64,000 nucleotides of DNA from Nakamurella flava. GTDB taxonomy: Bacteria > Actinomycetota > Actinomycetes > Mycobacteriales > Nakamurellaceae. The DNA is taken from the NCBI RefSeq assembly GCF_005298075.1, contig NZ_SZZH01000001.1:1116001-1180000 (forward strand), written 5' to 3'. Positions 1 to 8,616 of this stretch are shown one piece after another. The notes beneath the pieces were generated by a model, which saw only the letters and a list, made by a program, of their open reading frames with translations, was not told the DNA's origin and did no database searches. Numbering within the stretch: the first letter of the stretch is position 1; the number at the start of each line of letters is the position of its first letter. The position numbers and the translations under genes were made by a program.

Positions 1-407
1 GCCCGGTCGTACACCCACCGGCCGTCTTCCCGGACGAACAGGCTGTTCTCCTGGTGCACCCCGGCGACGCCGCGGTACTCGAAGTGGGCCCGGAACTCGA
101 CCGTTCCGGTCGAGTGGAAGGCGGTGCCCCCGGTGGAACCGAGGATCTCCAGCCCCGTCCAGCGCAGGGCGTCATCGAAGTCGAGACGGCCGGGCCGTTG
201 GGCGGACGACCAGGTTCGCAACAGGTGGTCCCGATCGCGCACCACGAACGCGGCGTAGCGGGAACGCATCAACTCGGCGGGGGTGGCCGCCGCCGCCCCG
301 GCGTGCAGGCGGCCGCACCCATCGGCATACGTGGCCGGCTCCCCGCAGGGGCAGGTAGCGGTGGGGGCGACGGCGAGTGCGCGACGGCGGCGGGAGCGGG
401 ACGACAC
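1..407 (-). CDS. YchJ-like SEC-C motif protein (3' part cut by window edge)
   Basis: The reading frame runs off the left edge, so the C-terminus is missing; about 135 residues are visible. Near the N-terminus is a CPCG cysteine pair followed by a GCGRLHAG stretch, the SEC-C-like metal-binding knuckle of the YchJ/UPF0225 family. The following NTF2-like part (SRYAAFVVRD, then a TW-S-A-Q-RP segment and WTGLEIL) also fits that family. The GTG start at 407 is the only start after an in-frame stop a few codons upstream. It begins 19 bases after the stop of the sigma factor gene, so it is probably the last gene of that operon. The molecular function of YchJ proteins is unknown; binding of metal or protein through the cysteine motif is inferred from the family. 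Confidence 0.8.
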   Translation of the reverse strand, partial: MSSRSRRRRALAVAPTATCPCGEPATYADGCGRLHAGAAAATPAELMRSRYAAFVVRDRDHLLRTWSSAQRPGRLDFDDALRWTGLEILGSTGGTAFHSTGTVEFRAHFEYRGVAGVHQENSLFVREDGRWVYDR

Positions 408-426
408 CCCTGCAGTGTCGCGCTAC

Positions 427-1593
427 TCAACCTGTCGCGTTCAGCCGGGCTGCCTGCCGCAACAGGTGATCGCGCTCGGCCGCGTTCGTCGCTGCCGCGC
501 TCGCCTCGGCGTACAACCGGGCCGCCACTGTTGTCTCGCCGGCGCTTTCGTGCAGGTGGGCGGCGACGGCGGTCCACCTCGGCACGGTGCAGGGCACGTC
601 ATTCAGCGCAGCCAGACCAGCTCGCGGACCGTCGGCCTCACCCACGGCCACCGCCCGATTGAGCCGGGCGACCGGGGTGTCGGCGAGCCGCAACAGTTCG
701 TCGAACCATTCGACGATCTGCACCCAGTCGGTCTCGCCGGTGCTCGGCGCGTCGGCGTGCAGGGCGGCGATGGCTGCCTGGGCCTGGTACTCCCCCAGCC
801 GGTCGCGGGCCAGGGCTGCCTGCAGGATTTCGACCCCCTCGGCGATCAGCCCCGTGTCCCAGCGGGAACGGTCCTGCTCGGCCAACGGCACCAACTGTCC
901 AGCGGCGTCGGTGCGGGCGGGTCGACGGGCGTGGTGCAGGAGCATCAACGCGAGCAGACCGGCCACCTCCGGGTGGTCGACGACGGTGGCGAGCTGTCGG
1001 GCGAGGCGGATGGCTTCGGCGGCGAGATCGACGTCGCCCGAGTAGCCCTCGTTGAAGACGAGGTAGAGCACCCGAAGGACGGTGGTGACGTCGCCGGGCT
1101 GATCGAGCCGCACCCCCGACACGGTCCGCTTAGCCCGCGAGATACGTTGCGCCATCGTCGCTTCCGGCACGAGGTAGGCGTCGGCGATCTGTCGCGTGGT
1201 GAGGCCACCGAGCGCCCGCAGGGTGAGCGCCACCGCCGACGACGGGGACAGGCCAGGGTGGGCGCACAGGAAGTACAACCACAACGTGTCGTCGGCCGGC
1301 ACCGGAGCTGCGTCGGTGAGCGGCACGGTCTGGGCGTGTGAACGATCTTCCCGTCGACGCCGGGCCGTCTCCGAACGATGCCCGTCCAGGTAGCGACGCC
1401 AGGCGACGGTCGTCAGCCAGGCCCGTGGCTCGCGCGGCGGGTCGCCGGGCCAGACGTCGACGGCTTCGACCAACGCCTCCTGGACGGCGTCCTCGGCCGC
1501 CGCGAACTCGGCGCCACGGTGGACGAGGACGCCCAGAACCAGTGGGATCAGCCGGCGGAGCGCATCCGCATCGAGCTCATCCATGACGGTCAT
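427..1593 (-). CDS. ECF42-type RNA polymerase sigma factor with C-terminal TPR-like extension
   Basis: This is a 388-residue extracytoplasmic-function sigma factor. The N-terminal third carries sigma region 2 (AEDAVQEALVEAV, then PRAWLTTVAWRRYLD) and region 4 (LTTRQIADAYLVPEATMAQRI). The long C-terminal half of helical repeats, with the conserved YLVFNEGY segment, is typical of group ECF42, which has no separate anti-sigma factor; the C-terminal domain is thought to control activity. The ATG at 1593 overlaps the stop of the upstream YCII/DGPF gene by four bases (ATGA). That pairing is itself the known genomic signature of ECF42. A longer start 16 codons upstream is possible but lies inside the YCII gene. 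The stimulus is unknown. Confidence 0.88.
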   Translation of the reverse strand: MTVMDELDADALRRLIPLVLGVLVHRGAEFAAAEDAVQEALVEAVDVWPGDPPREPRAWLTTVAWRRYLDGHRSETARRRREDRSHAQTVPLTDAAPVPADDTLWLYFLCAHPGLSPSSAVALTLRALGGLTTRQIADAYLVPEATMAQRISRAKRTVSGVRLDQPGDVTTVLRVLYLVFNEGYSGDVDLAAEAIRLARQLATVVDHPEVAGLLALMLLHHARRPARTDAAGQLVPLAEQDRSRWDTGLIAEGVEILQAALARDRLGEYQAQAAIAALHADAPSTGETDWVQIVEWFDELLRLADTPVARLNRAVAVGEADGPRAGLAALNDVPCTVPRWTAVAAHLHESAGETTVAARLYAEASAAATNAAERDHLLRQAARLNATG

Positions 1594-1997
1594 TCGGTGA
1601 TGGTGGGGGGCGCCTCCAGGAAGGGACGCAACTCGATCCATTCGTGCAGGGGCCGACCGCCGGCCCCCGGCGCGGAGGACAGCTCGGCCGCGACCTGTAG
1701 GGCTCGTTCCTCGCTGTCGACGTCGATGGCCATCCAGCCGGCGATGAGGTCCTTGGTCTCGGCGAACGGGCCGTCGGTCACCGGCGGGCGCCCATCACCG
1801 TCGAAGCGGACGAAGGTCCCGGTGGGTGCCAGCGCCTGGGCATCGACGAACTCGCCCGAGGCCTGCAGGCGATCGGCGAGGTCCTGCATGAAACGAATGT
1901 GGTCCGTCACCTCCTGCGGCGCCCAGCGGTCCATCGGGACGTCGTTGGCCGGAGCCGGTGCGCCACGGTAGTGCTTGAGCAGCAGGTACTTGGCCAT
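1590..1997 (-). CDS. YCII/DGPF-domain protein, ECF42 partner
   Basis: This small protein of 135 residues begins MAKYLLLKHYRG and carries the segment VTDGPFAETKDLIAGWMAIDVDS. The DGPF motif defines the YCII-related (DGPF) family that is regularly encoded beside ECF42 sigma factors. The ATG at 1997 is preceded by GAGAGG at good distance; another ATG sits just upstream at 2000. The gene is first in an operon with the sigma factor and is joined to it by an ATGA overlap, so the two are likely made in fixed ratio. DGPF proteins have a ferredoxin-like alpha/beta fold with conserved His and Asp, but their biochemical role is unsettled. They may be targets or partners of the sigma factor rather than inhibitors. 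Confidence 0.85.
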   Translation of the reverse strand: MAKYLLLKHYRGAPAPANDVPMDRWAPQEVTDHIRFMQDLADRLQASGEFVDAQALAPTGTFVRFDGDGRPPVTDGPFAETKDLIAGWMAIDVDSEERALQVAAELSSAPGAGGRPLHEWIELRPFLEAPPTITE

Positions 1998-2199
1998 CAT
2001 CGTTCCTCTCGGTGCTGCGACCCGGGTGGTCGCCTCGTAGGGAAGACGGAGACGCAACCCGGTTCTCGACATGGTCCGCCGATCTTTCTCCGGATTCCTC
2101 CGCGGCGGCCGCACCTCAGTACGTGAGAACGGCGATTCCGGTCGCGGCGACCGGACCCTACGGTGCAGATCCCGCAACGATGCGATCGAGGAGCAGCTC

Positions 2200-3279
2200 A
2201 TGCCGCTGGACAACCCGTTCTACTCCGCTGAACAGCAGGGCCCGTACGAGCTGATCTCGATCGGGCGTTTCGAGCTGGAAGATGGCGGGGTCATCCCCGA
2301 CCTGCAGCTCGCGGTCGCGACCTACGGTGAGCTGAACGGGGCCAAGGACAACGTCATCCTCATCCCGACCTGGTTCTCGGGGTCACACGCCACGTGGTGG
2401 CAGGTCTACATCGGTGAGGGTCGGGCCCTGGACCCGACGAAGTACTTCATCGTCGTCGTCAACCAGATCGGTAACGGCCTGTCGACATCCCCGCACACCA
2501 CCGACGACCCGAGCATCGCGATGTCGAAGTTCCCGCACGTCCGTATCGGGGACGACGTCCGGGCGCAGGAGATCCTGCTCCGCCAGCACTGGGGCGTCGA
2601 GAAGCTCGCACTCGTCGTCGGCGGATCGATGGGCGCGCAGCAGACCTGGGAGTGGGCCGTTCGGTTCCCCGAGAAGGTCGAGCGGGCCGCACCGATCGCG
2701 GGGACCGCGCAGGTCACCCCGCACGACTTCCTGTACGTGCAGACCCTGATGGACGCGATGACCAGCGATCCCGGATGGGCGGGTGGCGATTACACGTCCA
2801 ACACCGAGGTGGCCGACGGCCTGCGTCGGCACGCCGACATCTGGGCGATCATGGGCCTGACCACTGATTTCTGGAAGTCCGGGTTTTGGAAGACGATCCC
2901 GCCGGTCGTCGAGGGCCACGGCTGGGAAACGTTCGAGGAGTTCCAGCAGAACTTCACCCGGCTGCTGTTCGGCCTGATGGATCCGAACGCGCTGCTCACC
3001 ATGGGCTGGAAGTGGCAGCGCGGCGACGTCGCCCGCCTGGCCGACGGTGACCTCGCCGCCGCCCTCAGGCGGGTGACGGCCAAGGTGTTCGTCATGCCCA
3101 TCGAGCAGGACATGTTGTTCCCGCCGCAGGACTGCGTGCCGGAGGCCGACCTCACCCCAGGTGCGGAGGTGCGGATGCTGCACAGCATCGCCGGCCACTT
3201 CGGGCTGTTCGGCTTCGAGCAGTCGTACCTGGACGAGGTCGACGCGGCGCTCACCGAGTTGCTCGCGACACCGAACTGA
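2200..3279 (+). CDS. MetX-like alpha/beta-fold hydrolase/acyltransferase
   Basis: This 359-residue protein resembles the homoserine O-acetyltransferase (MetX) family in length and layout. It has an N-terminal NVILIPTWFSG strand, the nucleophile elbow VVGGSMGAQQTWEW (Ser about residue 143), an acid at EQDMLFPP (Asp about 304) and a histidine at GHFGLFG (about 333). The region where true MetX proteins carry the homoserine-binding N-x-L-G-x-C/T-x-G-P stretch reads NQIGNGLSTSP instead, so substrate and even acyl transfer are uncertain; it may be a hydrolase. The ATG at 2200 follows GAGGAG. An upstream extension of the frame exists but has no better start. It is divergent from the ECF42 operon and converges on the next gene. 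Confidence 0.75.
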   Translation: MPLDNPFYSAEQQGPYELISIGRFELEDGGVIPDLQLAVATYGELNGAKDNVILIPTWFSGSHATWWQVYIGEGRALDPTKYFIVVVNQIGNGLSTSPHTTDDPSIAMSKFPHVRIGDDVRAQEILLRQHWGVEKLALVVGGSMGAQQTWEWAVRFPEKVERAAPIAGTAQVTPHDFLYVQTLMDAMTSDPGWAGGDYTSNTEVADGLRRHADIWAIMGLTTDFWKSGFWKTIPPVVEGHGWETFEEFQQNFTRLLFGLMDPNALLTMGWKWQRGDVARLADGDLAAALRRVTAKVFVMPIEQDMLFPPQDCVPEADLTPGAEVRMLHSIAGHFGLFGFEQSYLDEVDAALTELLATPN

Positions 3280-3319
3280 CTCGGGAAAGCCGAATTGGTC
3301 ACCGTTGTCGACCCGCCGA

Positions 3320-3997
3320 TCAGAACGGCTGATAGCCGGCCCGGGCGATCGTGAAACCGAAACCACCGGGGCTGACGCAGGCCATGCCGACCTCCTCGAC
3401 GGTGCACACATAGCTACCCAGCGCGGCGACGTCGCCGTACTCGAGGGTGGTCGCGTCGACGCCGTCGAGGATCTCGGCGCCGCACGAGCTGATGTCGCTG
3501 GGCCCGGTGCTGGCCAGACTGATCAGTGCCCCGGAACTCGGGGAAGGGCAGGACGGCAGGTCGAAGTCGTAGACGCCGATGGTGCAGAACAGGATCCCAC
3601 CGACCACCCCGCAGGTGATGTTCCCGCTCGGCGACACGAGGCCGGAGACCGTCCGCCGGGTTCCGCCACCGCCCCCGCCAGCGGCTGCGGTCACGGTGGC
3701 CACCTCGGTGTGGGTGACGACGACCGGAGCCGGTGGCGGTTCCGCCGTGGTCGTCACCACCGAGGTGACCGCAGCGGGCGGCGCCACCGTCCTGGTCACC
3801 TCGACGACCGCTACAGCGGGCACGCTCGGGGTGGGTGCGAGCGCGGCCGTCGACGGGGTGCCGACGGCCGCGGTCCCGGCCGTCGTGCCGGAACAGGCGA
3901 CCGTCACCGCCAGGAGCAGCACCGAAAGGCTGACGGTCACGATCCGAGCACAGCGCTGACGGAAGGGGTGGCCGGCTCGGCCGGGGGTGAAGGTCAT
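3320..3997 (-). CDS. Putative secreted lipoprotein, unknown function
   Basis: This protein of about 225 residues has an N-terminal signal with arginines, a hydrophobic core (VSLSVLLLAVTVAC) and a plausible lipobox ending in TVAC, so lipidation and surface anchoring are inferred. A Thr/Ala/Pro/Val-rich linker follows, then a Gly-rich turn and a C-terminal domain of about 110 residues with paired cysteines (NITCGVVGGILFCTIG, SSCGAEI, YVCTVEEVGMACVS). This pattern is seen in small actinobacterial secreted proteins of unknown role, likely disulfide-bonded. I use the ATG at 3997 because it leaves a normal signal peptide; a GTG at 4036 would add 13 residues. It converges on the MetX-like gene and is not obviously in an operon. 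Confidence 0.65.
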   Translation of the reverse strand: MTFTPGRAGHPFRQRCARIVTVSLSVLLLAVTVACSGTTAGTAAVGTPSTAALAPTPSVPAVAVVEVTRTVAPPAAVTSVVTTTAEPPPAPVVVTHTEVATVTAAAGGGGGGTRRTVSGLVSPSGNITCGVVGGILFCTIGVYDFDLPSCPSPSSGALISLASTGPSDISSCGAEILDGVDATTLEYGDVAALGSYVCTVEEVGMACVSPGGFGFTIARAGYQPF

Positions 3998-4102
3998 GCC
4001 GATGTGACGCCCGCAACAAGTCACCGTCACGCCCACTGTCGAGTGACCGCTTGTCCGGATTGGGTGATCTGCCGGGATAGCCCACCCTGAGTCATTCAGA
4101 CG

Positions 4103-7100
4103 TCAGGATGCCGCCGAGGCCTCCTCCGAACGGAGACCGGCGAGAACGGGCTGCCGGCGCTCGCCGATCCGGATGCCCAGCCCCTCCAGCCGTTCCCACA
4201 CCGGTTCCATTGCCAGGTCCGGGTCACGGTAGAAGGCCGATCCGCGGATGCGCTCGAAAGTCCAGCCCGCCCGCTCGAGCACCTGCTGCCGCGCGCGGTC
4301 GCGATCCCACTCGGCCTCGGAATGCCAACGGTCGCCGTCACATTCGATGGCGAGCCGGGCGTCGGGGCCGCTGACGACGATGTCCAGCCGGTACTGACCG
4401 ACCCGGTGCTGGACGGTGACGTCGGTGTACCCGCGAGCCAGGAGCTTGCGGACGACGCGTCGTTCGAACTCCGATTCGCACCGCGCCAACAGGTCGCCGC
4501 GTTCGTCGTCGTCGGCGGCGGTGGCCGAGCAGTGCGCGATCAGCGCGGCCCGGTAATCCCCGGGCGACAGCACCGAAGGGTCGACCGAGGTGACCACCCA
4601 CAGCTGATCGCGGGCCCGGGACGCGGCGACGTTGATGCGGCGCTTGTCGGCCTCGCTGGTCATGGCCCCGTACCGGGTGCGCTCCTTCGACGGGTCAACG
4701 GCGATCACCGTGCTGACGACCATGACGTCCCGTTCGTCGCCCTGGAAGCTGGCCGCTTCCCCGACCCGGATCTGTCGACGTTCCACGGCGGCCGGGCCGA
4801 GGCCGTCGTACAGCAGCTCCTTGATCAGTGCCGACTGCTGGGTGCTCAGCAGGGAGATGACACCGAAGCTCATACCGTCGTACTCGGGGCGTCCGTCGAG
4901 GTCGCGCAACAGAGCGACGACAGCTTCGGCTTCGGGTCGGTTGACGAAGCCGGACCGGTAGCCGTCGGGTACCCGGACGGTGCGTACCGGCTGCCACCCG
5001 GGATGGGGTGGACGATCCCGCAACGGCACGATGCGCCCGTTGTAGGACAGCTGATTGGAGAATTCGATGATCTGCGGCAGACAGCGGAAGTGTTCGGTCA
5101 GCATGATCGGCTGCGAGAAGCGCAGCAGCGCGAGGTCGTACAGGCTCTTGTCGGGATCGAAAACCGTCCGGTAACCCGGGATGTCGCGAAGGTGGTCGTC
5201 CATCAGACGGTAGACCGGTTCGCGGTCCAGGCCGACGTTCTCCGGGCTGGTCTGCTGGTCGTCACCCACCACGATCGTCCGGCGGGCCAGGGCTAGCAGC
5301 GGCAGAGCCGTCATGCCGATCTGCGACGCCTCGTCGATGATCAGGACGTCGAACGGCGGCTCGGCCGAGGGTCGGAAGTTCAGCAGGGCCCGAGCAGTCG
5401 GCATGATCCAGACCGGCACGGCGGTCGTGGCGTTGCCCATGGCGCGGCGCATCTCGGCGATCCAGCGGCTGGCGTGTTTGCCTCCGGTCTTGCCGAAGCG
5501 CTTACTGGCTTGGACGTACTCCTCCAACGCCTGACGTTGCGGGTGCCCGAGGTTGTCGACCAGCCGCCGCCACGCCTTCTCGGTCACCAGCTCGGTGACG
5601 GTGCGTCGGCGTTCCGCGGTGACCTCGTCCAGCAGGGCCTGCAGGACGGCGGGCGCGGGCCGATCGGCGACGGCCCGTACCCAGGTCTCGAGGTGGCGCC
5701 ACTGCCAGGCGGCACCCAGGTCCTCGGGCTCACCGGCAGCGGAGTGGTCCTGCGTCATCTCGGTCGCCCAGACGGGCGCGACCGCCGCCAGCTCCGCCAG
5801 CAGAGCGTCACGCCGGTCGATGCTCGGGCGCATCTCCGTGAGGCGGCGGACCCGATCGATGCCCGACTGCCAGGCTTCGGTGTCTTCCCGGTCGAGGGCG
5901 TCCCGCAGGTCGGACCAACTCGTCGCCGTCGACGCGGCCGCGCCCTGATCCAGCTGGCACCTCAGTTGGCCCAGGATGCTGTCGATCTCGGCGGTCCGCG
6001 CCACGGCGGCGACGTCGGCGACGGTGCTCGCGGCGGCGGCGAGAGCACGTGGCTCGGGCGGCAGAGCGGGCAGCTGGAGCGCGGCGGCACGGGAAGTCAG
6101 GTCGGCCCACCGGCCGGCGGTGCGCCGCACCTCAGCCAGCGTGTCGAGGTGGGGGCCGACCGACGTCTCCGGGTAGCCCGACAGGGCAGGCGCGTCGACG
6201 TCGGCGGTCTGGTTCCGCCAGCGGGTGGCCAACCGGTGGCGGAGCTGTTCGACGGTCAGTGAGTCCAGGCAGACCTGAATGGCGTCGGCGGTCGTCGGTA
6301 CCTGCCCGTCGACCCGGCACGATTCGACCGCGGCCTTGGCATCCCGGGCGAAGAAGCCCAACTTGCCGGTGGTGCGCATGCGATGAGCGGCGTCGGCCAG
6401 GTCCTTCTCGAACTCCGCGCCGGGCTGCGGCGGCAGTTGGACATCGTGGGCGCGCACGTTCTTGCGCAGGGTGAAGACCTGATCGCGCAGGTCGGCCAGT
6501 GCTGCAGTGGCGTCCGCCCATTCAGCGTCCAGCCGGGGGTCGCTGCACTGCTGCACGACGCGCGCGACCCAGGTGCCGTCGACGCTTTGTCGCCAGTGGG
6601 CCTCACGGTCAAGGTCGGCGGCCAGGGTCCGGGCACGGTCGGCGGTGTCCGGCTCCACGGGTAGCGGGCCGGGAAGAACGGTGCGGGCCCGGGCGACGGC
6701 CGGCGCCAGGGCGGTGCGTTCACTCAGCAGGCCGGCGAGGTCGTGGCCGGAAGGCAGCCCGTCGACCGGGGGCAGATCGAGTACGGCCTGCCGGGCATCG
6801 GCGGGGTCGATGGTCCGCAGGGTGGCGAGCAACTCCCCGAATTCGGCGTCGGTGAGCGGGCAGGCGGTGCCGGGGGTGATGGGATCGGGGATGTAGCCGA
6901 GGTCGGCATGATCATGGACCCAGCCGGCCGCGATCTGCGGAGTGACCGCCGATCCGGCCGACCACTGCCCGGGCAGCGTGTCGAATTCCGCCCACCGGCT
7001 GGCCCGCAGCTGTTCGCTGACCTCCGCGTATTCGCGGTCGAGCCGGTCGATGGTCTCGGTGAGGGTGCGAATGCGTTCGTCGGCGACCCGTCGGTCGACC

Positions 7101-8470
7101 AGCCCCACCTTGGTCTGGATGCTGCGGATCGCATCGCCCAGTCGCTTGCGGCCGTCCTCGTCGGCCCCCAGGACGGAGACCGTCAGGTCGCGGATGTCCT
7201 CCGGCACCTTGTCCGCCAGGACCTTCAGTGCCTGTTCCTTCTCGGCCGTCACCAGCACCCGTTGCCCCTCGGCGACGAAGTGGCTGATGAGATTGGCGAT
7301 GGTGTGCGACTTCCCGGTACCCGGCGGGCCCTGGACGACGACTCCGGCCTGCCGACGGCTGGTCCGCAGGATGCGTTCCTGCTGCTCGTTCGCCGGCAGG
7401 GGCAGCAGGAGCAGTTCGTCGTCGATCGTGGTGGAGGTTTCACCGTCCGACGCGGGGACTCCCGCCAGCGTGGCCGGGTCCTCGCTGGTGAGGATCCCCC
7501 GCAGTGGCGGTGGGATCACCTCGGGCAGATCCCGGTACAGCTCGCGCATCTCGTGCAGGAAACCCTCGGAGTCCGGCTGCCGGCGGCGGAGGAACAGCGT
7601 CCAACCCGGATGGACGACGGCTCGGGCGGTCCCCCTGCCGTCGTCCGCTGACGGCTGGGTGTCGACGGTGCGGACGGTGCCGTGGTCGTCGACAGCGCGG
7701 ACCAACCGCCGGAGCACGTCGGCGATCTCGTCGCTCACCCAGGGATCGAGATCGCTGTCGGCGATCTCCTGGCGGGTGGCCGCGTAACCGGCCGGGTCAT
7801 GCACGTCGAGACCGTTGATCATCCGCATCTCGATCTCCGGGCCACCGGCCGGGCGGACGGTGACGCGTTGCGTCCGGACGTCGATGTCCACCTCGACCGG
7901 AACCGTCAGCAGCGGATGGTCGACGGTCTCGCCGGACGCCGGATCCGTCCACGTCAGGCGACCGAAACCCCACACCAGCTCGTAGGTTTCGCGATCGACG
8001 GCGAGGACCTCGCGCTGCTCGAACAGGGCCCGATGCAACGACTTGACTGCTGCTGCGTTGCGGTGATCGTCCCTATAGAGGGCCCAGACACCGGACACCC
8101 AGTCGCGGGCCGGCCGGGTCAGCTGCTCCCACGCCGCGACCTGCTCGACGGTGGCGTCCGCTGCGGCCGGGATGATCGACGGCTCGGTGTCCGGCCGGAC
8201 GGACGGCTCCATCAGGAGCGCGGCGATCTCGTCCGGAACCGCGGGTGGCTCGGGGAGGTCGACGAAATCGACGGTGAGCCATCGATCCTCGCCCGGATGG
8301 ACGGTGACCGCCGGGTGCGTGGGCAGCGCCGCGGCGTCGATCCGGAACAGTCGGTGGTCGGCGGTCCGCCGCACCGGCGGATTGCGGATCGCCTCGAACG
8401 CCACCAGGTAGTCGATGAGGCGCAGCGCCTGATCGCGCGGCGACAGCATCGCTCCCTCGCCCTGCTCCAT
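4103..8470 (-). CDS. Large SF1 (UPF1-like) helicase with C-terminal Vsr/DUF559-like nuclease domain
   Basis: This is a single protein of about 1455 residues. The Walker A motif GPPGTGKSHT lies near residue 380 and Walker B IDEAS near 1040, followed by GDDQQTSP, a LTEHFRC motif, FQGDERDVMVVS and NVAASRARDQLWVV. These are motifs Ia-VI of superfamily 1 DNA2/NAM7/UPF1-like helicases; a long insert of predicted coiled coil separates motifs I and II. The last 120 residues (FERRVVRKLL, YRLDIVV, IECDGDRWH, RQQVLERAGW) form a Vsr-like DUF559 endonuclease fold. An N-terminal 300 residues resemble no domain I can name. The start is uncertain: ATG 8470 or ATG 8449, the latter just behind GAGGGAG. It is a lone gene. 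Nucleic-acid restriction or repair is inferred; phage defence is possible, not shown. Confidence 0.85.
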   Translation of the reverse strand: MEQGEGAMLSPRDQALRLIDYLVAFEAIRNPPVRRTADHRLFRIDAAALPTHPAVTVHPGEDRWLTVDFVDLPEPPAVPDEIAALLMEPSVRPDTEPSIIPAAADATVEQVAAWEQLTRPARDWVSGVWALYRDDHRNAAAVKSLHRALFEQREVLAVDRETYELVWGFGRLTWTDPASGETVDHPLLTVPVEVDIDVRTQRVTVRPAGGPEIEMRMINGLDVHDPAGYAATRQEIADSDLDPWVSDEIADVLRRLVRAVDDHGTVRTVDTQPSADDGRGTARAVVHPGWTLFLRRRQPDSEGFLHEMRELYRDLPEVIPPPLRGILTSEDPATLAGVPASDGETSTTIDDELLLLPLPANEQQERILRTSRRQAGVVVQGPPGTGKSHTIANLISHFVAEGQRVLVTAEKEQALKVLADKVPEDIRDLTVSVLGADEDGRKRLGDAIRSIQTKVGLVDRRVADERIRTLTETIDRLDREYAEVSEQLRASRWAEFDTLPGQWSAGSAVTPQIAAGWVHDHADLGYIPDPITPGTACPLTDAEFGELLATLRTIDPADARQAVLDLPPVDGLPSGHDLAGLLSERTALAPAVARARTVLPGPLPVEPDTADRARTLAADLDREAHWRQSVDGTWVARVVQQCSDPRLDAEWADATAALADLRDQVFTLRKNVRAHDVQLPPQPGAEFEKDLADAAHRMRTTGKLGFFARDAKAAVESCRVDGQVPTTADAIQVCLDSLTVEQLRHRLATRWRNQTADVDAPALSGYPETSVGPHLDTLAEVRRTAGRWADLTSRAAALQLPALPPEPRALAAAASTVADVAAVARTAEIDSILGQLRCQLDQGAAASTATSWSDLRDALDREDTEAWQSGIDRVRRLTEMRPSIDRRDALLAELAAVAPVWATEMTQDHSAAGEPEDLGAAWQWRHLETWVRAVADRPAPAVLQALLDEVTAERRRTVTELVTEKAWRRLVDNLGHPQRQALEEYVQASKRFGKTGGKHASRWIAEMRRAMGNATTAVPVWIMPTARALLNFRPSAEPPFDVLIIDEASQIGMTALPLLALARRTIVVGDDQQTSPENVGLDREPVYRLMDDHLRDIPGYRTVFDPDKSLYDLALLRFSQPIMLTEHFRCLPQIIEFSNQLSYNGRIVPLRDRPPHPGWQPVRTVRVPDGYRSGFVNRPEAEAVVALLRDLDGRPEYDGMSFGVISLLSTQQSALIKELLYDGLGPAAVERRQIRVGEAASFQGDERDVMVVSTVIAVDPSKERTRYGAMTSEADKRRINVAASRARDQLWVVTSVDPSVLSPGDYRAALIAHCSATAADDDERGDLLARCESEFERRVVRKLLARGYTDVTVQHRVGQYRLDIVVSGPDARLAIECDGDRWHSEAEWDRDRARQQVLERAGWTFERIRGSAFYRDPDLAMEPVWERLEGLGIRIGERRQPVLAGLRSEEASAAS

Positions 8471-8530
8471 GCAGCGATCCCCCGTCACCGTTCTCATCAG
8501 CCGAAACACATCCGTGTCATTCGAACGGCC

Positions 8531-8536
8531 ATTCTA
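8531..8536 (-). promoter_or_regulatory. Candidate -10 box for the helicase-nuclease gene
   Basis: TAGAAT on the minus strand lies about 60 bases upstream of the likely start codon and fits the actinobacterial TANNNT -10 consensus. No convincing -35 hexamer was seen at 16-18 bases, so this is only a candidate. Confidence 0.35.
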
Positions 8537-8616
8537 CGGACGCGGTCCGACAGTGCGATCACACGGCGGGCCCACGCGATCCCCGGCTCCCGCCGGTCTA
8601 CCCGGACGCCACACCG

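Noticed and set aside
5500-6900. Possible gene break inside the large helicase, because the insert between motifs I and II is long
   Set aside because: The frame is continuous with no stop, and coiled inserts of this length occur in UPF1-like bacterial helicases.
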